Origin: Baylisascaris procyonis
Lineage: Eukaryota; Nematoda; Chromadorea; Rhabditida; Ascarididae
Direction: 5' to 3'
Assembly (NCBI GenBank): GCA_037389465.1
Contig: JAZARR010000159.1
Location: 3,212,501-3,276,500 of the forward strand
DNA length: 64,000 nucleotides
The position numbers and the translations under genes are program-made. Positions 57,701 to 64,000 of this stretch are shown piece by piece. Under the pieces are notes generated by a model, which was given only the letters and a program-made list of their open reading frames with translations, was not told the DNA's origin and ran no database searches. How positions within the stretch are numbered: position 1 is the first letter of the stretch; each line of letters starts with the position of its first letter.

Positions 57701-60616
57701 CATAGTTGGCTTTCAACAAATGTACAGAGCTTCTAGTGTTTGGAATCGCACGGTTTGAGGTCTTTCAAGCTGCCTATAATAAATGTCACTGTGTCAAAAT
57801 GTTTTTGTGAACCTTGAAAACCATCATTGGAATTTACGTCATAGAACCCGAAAAAACATGATATATTTTAGGACCGGTCTAACATACAAAGGGGGAAGGT
57901 GAAAGACCGCTAACGAGACCTGCTCATAAAATAAGCAGAAATATATTACGTGGGGTGTTCTTGTCAGAGTATTTCGTTATAGTCAGCGAAGACGTAACAA
58001 AAAGGAGATGACATGCTATTGTATACGTCGCAAATATAGATCACAGAATAAAAAGACTCATTCACCAAGCCATTAGGGACCCTGTGAGGATGGGCTTTTT
58101 GCAGTCAACTGAGATGTACCCAACTGGCCTTTCCGCGACTAACAGAATCGGAGCAGGAGAAAAGAATCAGATCGTTTTCTGTACTAGGCAACTTATGTTA
58201 GGGTCACTGCATAGATCTTTTCTGCATTTCAACTTGTCCAAGTGTATTCCGATTCGGGGTTGGTGCTTTTGGATGAGAAGGTATCATATTACGGGATTCT
58301 GAAGAACTAGGTTGGCACTGAATAGTTGCTTCTTTGTGCAGCGTGAAGGTGGGGTAGGGGGAAGACGGGGTATAACGAACGGAGATGAGACAAAGGGATG
58401 TTCATGCCTTCTTCTTGAATATTTTTTCTTACAGGCATCCAGCGGCAACATATCCCTTTTTATAGTAGTTGCTGGCGTAGCTGAACCAGTCAACCCTGTT
58501 TTAGTTTGCATCTAACGAGCCTTTGTTGCCATCTATTTTTCCTTGTAGCAATTTCGTCTATTTTCAGCCGATTATTTTTCATAAATAATCCTTCCTTGTA
58601 CATTTTTTGCACTGTTCCGACGATCCTTAGGTTTTTGCCGAGTGATTGTAATTGAGGGTTTGTTTGCAATTTCGCTCGCCCAAATCTTTCAGTTCAAGGC
58701 CAACTGAAGTCGGATTAGATAAGCTGGATACTGCACTGTCTTCCTGTGGATATCAACTGTAAAAGTAATCATTATATCAGTCGATTCTGCCATTTCTAAC
58801 CACATGACTTTATCATATAATGTAAGGTCGTCGATTCGATTCCTCTAGGCAGCGAACATTTTGCATTTAATATCCACCATATTAAATCGCGTAGAAAATA
58901 AAAATTAGCCCAATCTAATAACGGCTACCATTTGGCACTGGTACTTTGCCAGATTGCCTCTGACATCTGTTAGTGGGGATTTTGAGCGGAAATTATAGCC
59001 ACTTCATGATACACACATTGTTGCTCGTTTAATATTAGTTTTTGCACTTTCATGTTTAAGGTCGCGTCAGGAGTCGCCAGCAGTGGCACGAAGACCTGCG
59101 CAGTATCCGTCGCACGTGAACGGTGATCAAGGCGTGTTATCACCACTTGGTCCCATCCCACAACCTGACCAAAGTCCGCGGCAGAAGGCGTTTCTCGAGG
59201 ACATCGTTGCGCGACGGGCGAAGCTTGTTCAAGTGACATACGACAGAGTCGCCCAGAATCCAAAAGAACTGACGGTCTCGCGTGGAGAGTATTTGGAAGT
59301 ATAACCTTCATGTATTGTCAATCCACGATTACTACATTTTTCCTTCAACGGATCACTGCCAAAATGCCTTTTCCATAGATCAACACACCCTTACATCTGC
59401 AAACAATGAGTACCAAACAGTCCTCGGGTAGAGCCCCGTTATCTAAGAACTGAATGCTGCGACGAAGTGCTTCACTTGGTCTTAATTGATCTTTTATCTT
59501 AGAGAAGTTAGCAATTTAGGTGATGTTGGTGTATTCACGGAACTTACCAATAGTAATCTGAGTTTGTCGGCTTCAAATGATAGATTTTCTTGCACATTCG
59601 ATTATCTGGCAGCTTTAGACAAATTTATCGAAGCATGCACATTCAGGTGTTGAATGACAACAAGAACTGGTGGGAGTGTACAAACGTTCACCACCGAGTC
59701 GGCTACGTTCCACATACCATCCTGTCCGTCGTGCAGATCGATCGCGATATTTCGCCACGCTCACTTCCTCCTCAGGATCCGTCGTTGCACACGTCGGTTA
59801 GAGCTGATCCAAAGTTCTTACAGTATTTAGCTGTCAACAGAAATCTTATTGCAATATTTTCAAGGCAGAATCTGTGACTCAAGCGTCGTTGTGCTGAGTT
59901 TAAAACTTATTCTTTGCTGCTTGACATGCAAAGCCCTCATATTTGTTTTCGATGGTGTTCATGCCCTTCGATTTGCGGCAAAGGCTATCATTATGGAACT
60001 CAGCTGTTTATTCTGCGGTCTGTATTTCTATTTGATTCGATTCATTTCCACATTGTTGCTTTAAATATATCTGCCTTTGAAGACAATTATCTAAAACACT
60101 TGTGATCGGTGTCGGAAGATCAGAGTATCCATGAAAATGCGCTAACCTGAAACTTTACTTGTGAACAGATCTAGCAAATATGAGGGCACGCTTCTAATAC
60201 TGTGGTATTTCGACCCTTAACGTTTATAAATCCTGAGCGTTCTAGCGATATTTCCGTAACTTTTTTTTTTGCAGGAGCGGTCTGGGATTGCGGTTGCACA
60301 GTCTGTCCCGTCAGGGCATCAGGGATCTTCGCTGAGTCCTCGTCCAGGTATGATGAATGATGATACGCCGGAGTACATAAAACAACGGCAAGGCAAGCGA
60401 GGAGAGTTTAGGTATTTCTAGTCACACAAATTTGCGCCTTGATGGCCTTAGAAGAGCGCATTCAGAAGGCCGTCGTGAAAGAATGTTGTGAAAGAAAAGA
60501 TGTGACAGGTGGCCAAAACTCTCCTCTTAATTGTATTGTTCTAAGTGACGTATTTATAATTTAGTGCCTCTGAGGATGTGCCTTCGCCACGACCGTTGAA
60601 TCATATGATGCTGTAG
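30292..60616 (+). CDS. eps-8: EPS-8, actin-capping/bundling signalling adaptor (5' partial)
   Basis: Orthologue of EPS8, which binds actin and signalling partners; in C. elegans EPS-8 shapes intestinal microvilli. Exons in phase: 30292-30396, 31393-31424, 41648-41810, 45365-45386, 48422-48594, 49254-49468, 50203-50361, 50702-50843, 51876-51949, 53026-53265, 53759-53881, 54158-54267, 54913-55060, 56683-56792, 57212-57304, 59061-59298, 59647-59796, 60275-60411 and 60565-60616: 827 residues. Residues 1-170 are disordered, Ser/Tyr/Gly/Pro-rich. A PTB domain follows (about 175-290; SYWVEHLATF, GVRKLKQLE), then the EPS8 core (LNRCFDDIERFV; AKLKNHIHEP; LLHFLFTPLT; VWMALGDAW), a Pro/Tyr-rich stretch, an E/R/K coiled coil (about 572-628) and an SH3 domain (690-745; VTYDRVA, NWWECTN, GYVP at 734-737). 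The frame ends after PSPRPLNHMML, without the C-terminal SAM-like actin-capping module, as in a short isoform. Exons from 48422 on are secure; the four before it rest on phase and splice sites. The borders at 50843 (or 50867) and 55060 (or 55126) are ambiguous. Confidence 0.85.
32278..32352 (+). ncRNA. MicroRNA-precursor-like hairpin
   Basis: Arms 32278-32303 and 32328-32352 are reverse complements over 25 bp with one extra C and one mismatch, separated by a 24-nt loop. Total 75 nt, the usual size of a pre-miRNA. On the plus strand it is sense to the eps-8 transcript. I do not recognise a known miRNA seed. An inverted-repeat transposon scar is the alternative. Confidence 0.35.
33239..33246 (+). 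promoter_or_regulatory. TATA-like box before a possible alternative first exon
   Basis: TATAAAAG lies about 115 nt upstream of an ATG at 33360, at the left edge of a stretch clearly richer in CpG than its surroundings (to about 34050). Together they suggest an internal eps-8 promoter. Confidence 0.3.
33360..33420 (+). CDS. Candidate alternative first coding exon of eps-8
   Basis: ATG opens 20 codons (MYDASKQGSHSRISVNALRQ) and one base before a consensus donor GTGAGT at 33421. It leaves in phase 1. A 39-nt exon at 38265-38303, open only in the matching phase, could follow, and this in turn fits the 22-nt eps-8 exon at 45365. The product would be an isoform with a different N-terminus. The evidence is splice-site quality, phase and the nearby TATA box. 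Confidence 0.3.
34083..34096. repeat. G14 homopolymer
   Basis: Fourteen consecutive G on the plus strand at the right edge of the CpG-richer island. Confidence 0.9.
38265..38303 (+). CDS. Candidate 39-nt alternative exon
   Basis: Bounded by GTATTTTTAG and GTAAGT. Two of the three frames contain stops; the open one enters with two bases and leaves with one, reading EVACFLWKRMHD. It fits after 30396 or 33420 (phase 1) and before 45365 (phase 1). Confidence 0.3.
40024..40045 (+). promoter_or_regulatory. G-quadruplex motif
   Basis: G-runs of 5, 4, 4 and 6 separated by single bases (40024-40028, 40030-40033, 40035-40038, 40040-40045). This is the tightest intramolecular quadruplex pattern. It lies on the sense strand of the eps-8 intron. 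Confidence 0.6.
40853..40870 (+). promoter_or_regulatory. G-quadruplex motif
   Basis: Four G-runs (4, 4, 4, 3) separated by single A between 40853 and 40870, about 0.8 kb after the first G-quadruplex motif and on the same strand. Confidence 0.6.
41811..45364. other. eps-8 intron, 3.6 kb
   Basis: Holds a coding-like frame on the minus strand (about 43905-44220), T runs at 43264-43282 and 43613-43626, and an A28 run at 45271-45298. No plus-strand exon could be supported. Confidence 0.5.
45271..45298 (+). repeat. A28 homopolymer
   Basis: 28 consecutive A, ending 66 nt before the 22-nt eps-8 exon. No AATAAA or coding remnant was found just upstream, so a retrocopy tail is not shown. Confidence 0.95.
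45387..48421. other. eps-8 intron, 3.0 kb
   Basis: AT-rich without a supported exon. A frame at 46723-46815 is bounded by AG and GT but does not fit the phases of its neighbours. Confidence 0.5.
52674..52736 (+). CDS. Possible 63-nt eps-8 cassette exon
   Basis: Lies between the exons ending at 51949 and starting at 53026. Bounded by GGCAG and GTTATG, it is 21 codons in phase 0 on both sides (motif CGYDSDSELSSRHG). It could be included or skipped without changing frame. The direct 51949-53026 join aligns better with EPS8 (RDV then LNR..DDIE), so inclusion would be an alternative form. Confidence 0.25.
54654..54736. repeat. (TA)n microsatellite
   Basis: About 80 bp of TA in the eps-8 intron 54268-54912. 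Confidence 0.97.
56931..56984 (+). ncRNA. Intronic microRNA-like hairpin in eps-8
   Basis: Arms 56931-56953 and 56962-56984 pair over 23 positions with one mismatch and one G-U, around an 8-nt loop (TCATATCC). It lies in the 419-nt intron between the two coiled-coil exons, GC-rich against an AT-rich intron. Loop and stem would suit a short pre-miRNA or a structured splice-control element. Confidence 0.35.
57305..59060. other. eps-8 intron, 1.8 kb
   Basis: Between the coiled-coil exons and the exon that starts the SH3 domain. No further coding or repeat feature seen. Confidence 0.5.
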
Positions 60617-63195
60617 CAAATCGTTGTTCTACTCTCATATACTATCTTATAACTGAATTGCTCATTTTTTCTCCACGAAGAGGGTGACTAACACTCATCT
60701 GCACTCATCTTTTGCATGTTTTCTTTTTTTTTTTTTATTTTGCGATTCTTGACGTTTCTTTTCTTTTTATTTGCCACATTTGGTCTTATGCCTCACTTTC
60801 AGTGCATTTTAAGAGACATGGGCCGTGATTGATAACATATTAAACTAGGCCATAGCCCCCATGTTGAGTGAATGGAAGGAGGTTTTATATAAACATTGCG
60901 TCAAAGTCGAGAGATTCGTGGTTTCGACGCGAATGCCGGCCGACCCGTTCATGGCCCGCTTGACCGATTGTCTATGACGCACCGTCCTGTTTTTGTTCAC
61001 TAACATAAATCCACGAATTTACTGTGCATTGCATCGCTCCCTAACAACGATCGGTTTTCGTTGTTGGTTTACGTTCGGCTAACGCACAACTATTTTACTC
61101 GTACTCGTAGTGGCGCACCATTAATGCGTTACGTTTTCTAATCCCCACTTCGTCTTCACTGTATGTGCCGGTTGATTGCATCAACGCATCCGTTAACGTA
61201 TCGCTGTGGTGCTTGTTGCATCAGATGTCTCTCTTTTCTCACTTGAATCTGAGTGACAAAAGATTTTCTTCAAGTTTCAAAATTCCGCTGTTTTCCTATT
61301 TCTGTGCAAATTCCAGCGAAAATCATTTTCGCCTGTTAAATTTTCCACTTTTTTAAATTTACACCTCCTCCGCCTTTCTCGTGAAAGCACACAGTCGGCG
61401 GGGTTCGCCTCTTTAGGCCTTTAGCTTCTTCTTCCGGTTTCTTTAATGATCCTTGATACGCTATTGGATGCATACGTGTGCTTAGCTCACTAACCGTGCG
61501 TGTTCTACTAAAAAGTTTTTTGCTGAGCGCTTACCAAATTAACAGATGCGCGTTTGCGTGGTACGGCGTTTGCGTTGAAACGACGAATCTTTCATGCCGT
61601 TGGACAGTGTTGACTTTAGAATGGGATACCGTACGTGCACCTGCGTATCACGATACTTAGTACGATAGAAGTTATCTCTTTATCAACCAGCGATGTGCTT
61701 CAGCTCAAGAGCAACCCGTTAAGACCAGAATTGTGCTGTTCAAAAAGAATTGCTGTGAATTGTGCAGAAAAAAAAAATTGCCGGAACGTTTTGGGGGTGA
61801 TGTTCTCTATGAGTAGTTATTTATGAAAAACGGCTAAATTGACAAAATTTATGGCATAATTGTTCATTCATATCAAAACTTAGCATTCTACATTATTACT
61901 GAAGTGATTGCTCTATATGTCTTGTCCCAAGAATTATATCGCACGTCATATAAGAAAGCGCTTCAAACATGGTTCATTATGCCCGAATCACCTGGTGAGC
62001 ATCACCTCACCGCGCTTTTCACCTGTCCATGCATGACGCTGTTCAGCTGTCAGGCACACCTTATTCACTTCGATATTGACCAATAAACGATTGCGCTCGC
62101 ACTAATATTGCCGCACCCATATTCCATCTTAAAGGTGCTGCTGCATATAGCGCGGCTTATCGTGCCCCAATTTATAAACTGCTAGATGGGGCATTACTGA
62201 AAAATTTTCACTTGTTTGTACTCTTCTCATTAACGTTGTGATGCATTTTCCCATGTTTGTGCATGGAAACTTTCAAGAACAAATCGAATCTATTTGTGCC
62301 CTCTCAACATATTCGAATATACAGTTTTGTAATTGTTTTTTTTTCTGTGTCGCAAATCTAAATTATACCATTTTAATGATAAAGTTCTCTAGCTATCTGT
62401 CTGCCTTCGTTGGTTACATCTCCGTTACACCTTATGAAATTACCGTTCGGAAGCCGAACGCTGTTGGAAGCGATGCAATGTGAATATCACATAAAGTTTG
62501 GGCAAGGGGCGGATGTGAAAGAGCAATCTGTGTACATAGCGATATCAACAAATACAGCTGAAAAAAAAAGACGTCGTCGATCTGCAGTCAGTGTGAAATC
62601 GGTGATTTTCGAATTTAGCACGATGTGTTTTATGAATTGCAATTTGTGACATCTGTGAAGAATACGATGGCGATCGGATAATCGGCAACTATTGATCAGT
62701 TTCATAGGTAGGCTTACAAATTGGAGATTCTTGCTGTGATTCGTTTTTATATAACTAACATGACCACAGCAGTCCGTTTACAATATGTCTTCACCTTCAA
62801 AGTAAGAAAGTTGAACACTCCAGAAGAGGTAGATTTTCCTGAGCGATTCGCGTTTTGGGCTATTTTTGCATTTTTGTTGGAAAGTACGCCTAATCTGTTC
62901 TTTTTCATTTCCAGTTTCTCATTGCCCCTGTGAAGATCCGAAAATAGGAAAAGTGGAAAGTGAAATGGGCAGGCTTGTTTGAGAGACAAAAGAATAGAGA
63001 CATGCGGTTCCGATTTTTTCATCTTAGTGATATTTCACTTTCTCCTCAGTGATGTTTCCATTCAGAAACATCTTTTGGGCGACTTTCCATGCAGATATTG
63101 GACACATGTCGGAGCACTTCGTCTGCTTTCAGATTTCAAAAAGTGGTCGTTCTGAAGGTATCTTGGACGGGCCCTGATCTAGCGTGTTGTAAATC
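60617..63195. other. Downstream of eps-8 short-isoform stop
   Basis: Contains the 3' untranslated region; the nearest polyadenylation-like signal is ATTAAA at about 60839. I searched for a C-terminal SAM-like exon of EPS-8 and found none that fits phase 2 after 60411, so it is absent or lies beyond the window. AATAAA also occurs at about 62083. Confidence 0.4.
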
Positions 63196-63893
63196 ATGGA
63201 TTCCTTGAGCGGTGCGGCTAGGAAAATACCAGAGGGTTTTAAATTCTTCACCGAGGACCGCGCTCGGTAAATATCGGGTAGTCTTAAATTATTTCTACAT
63301 GAAATATTCAGCGAGTGTTACTACAGTCCTATTTTCACAGCGTAGCGCGTTGAATCCTTAAATATGCAATAACTTCGAAAAATTCCCAAACTCAGTTGGG
63401 TGGTAAGGAAAACATGCCGAATCTTCGTGCGCTTTGCATGAATTTTTAAATGCCATCATTTTCCCCATGAAGGAGAAAAAACCACTATTTTGCGCCGTCA
63501 GATGCCTAGTTATTCGTTTTCAATAGAAAAGTGGGGTTGTATTTTAACCGTTGCCGTCATCTTTAGTTAACTTTAGTCTTAGTTAACCTCTAGCTTAAGC
63601 AAGGACGCCCAGTTAACCAGTTTCCCCAGAAAACGATGTTTCGCGCATAAGCAATAAACTTGCACCAACAACAGACACAGCAGTTGCATTATGTCCAAGA
63701 AAATAACCACATTTCCACTAAGGTTTAGTCATTTTACCGACAATTACTTGTGTAGCCACCGGTTACTAAAGTTTTCAAGATTATTGCATTGTTCAGGATT
63801 CATTTCACTGAGCCGGAAGTTACAAATCTGCCGATATTCACTGAGTACTTTGTTGGACATAAATTCGAAGCGGCATGGTGTCTTCCAAATTGA
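63196..63893 (+). CDS. First exons of an unrecognised gene, or a 55-residue protein
   Basis: An ATG at 63196 opens 23 codons and two bases (MDSLSGAARKIPEGFKF, then FTEDRA) before a donor GTAAAT at 63267. The next good acceptor (ATTGTTCAG) starts an exon at 63797 whose first base completes the split codon, and the frame reads on (RIHFTEPEVTNLPIF, TEYFVGHKFEAAW) to a TGA at 63891-63893. Either the protein ends there with 55 residues, or splicing occurs at the GTGTCT donor at 63878 and the gene continues past the window. No signal peptide or membrane segment is seen. I do not recognise the family. Two exons joining in phase make a real gene more likely than chance. Confidence 0.4.
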
Positions 63894-64000
63894 GACCCCT
63901 AATAAGGAAGATTGAAGCCATTGTTGGTGTCTGAGGGAAGCTTATAATATCGTAATGGTGATATGAAATGGTACCACCTGATCGAGTAGGTCTTCACGTG
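63894..64000. other. Right edge of the window
   Basis: Too short to interpret. If the unrecognised gene continues, this is intron. Confidence 0.3.

Noticed and set aside
58830..58860. tRNA T-arm-like GATTCGATTCC
   Set aside because: No acceptor stem, D-arm or anticodon arm around it.

Overview
The window reads as intron-rich, AT-rich genomic DNA of a nematode, most likely a clade V (strongylid, hookworm-like) species. The evidence is a 21/22-nt genomic copy of the nematode spliced leader SL1, a secreted protein with a 14-cysteine module that I recall only from nematodes, short introns with TTTNCAG-like acceptors next to multi-kilobase ones, and many (TA)n and GATA tracts. No bacterial features, tRNA, rRNA or CRISPR arrays were seen. 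All exon borders below were placed by hand from splice sites, open frame and phase, so each gene model is a hypothesis whose exons join without a frame break.

Layout. (1) 414-734, minus strand: a decayed copy of an SL1 trans-spliced mRNA. (2) 1958-9175, plus: eight exons of a PP2C-type Ser/Thr phosphatase of the PPM1H/J/M group, with the N-terminus lying upstream of the recognised part. (3) 11285-20068, plus: five exons of a small secreted cysteine-rich protein with a dibasic processing site. (4) 30292-60616, plus: a long gene for the actin regulator EPS-8, with PTB domain, helical core, coiled coil and SH3 domain. Its disordered N-terminus is scattered over about 18 kb in very small exons. 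(5) 63196 to the right edge: the first two exons of an unrecognised gene.

The genes look independent: all are on the plus strand, kilobases apart, with no operon-like spacing. Between them lie degenerate minisatellites, microsatellites, G-rich tracts and several strong inverted repeats, two of which have the size and shape of microRNA precursors (32278-32352; 56931-56984). The most unusual items are the SL1-tagged retropseudogene, the micro-exon 5' end of eps-8 with a possible second promoter at about 33.2-33.4 kb, and the two hairpins.
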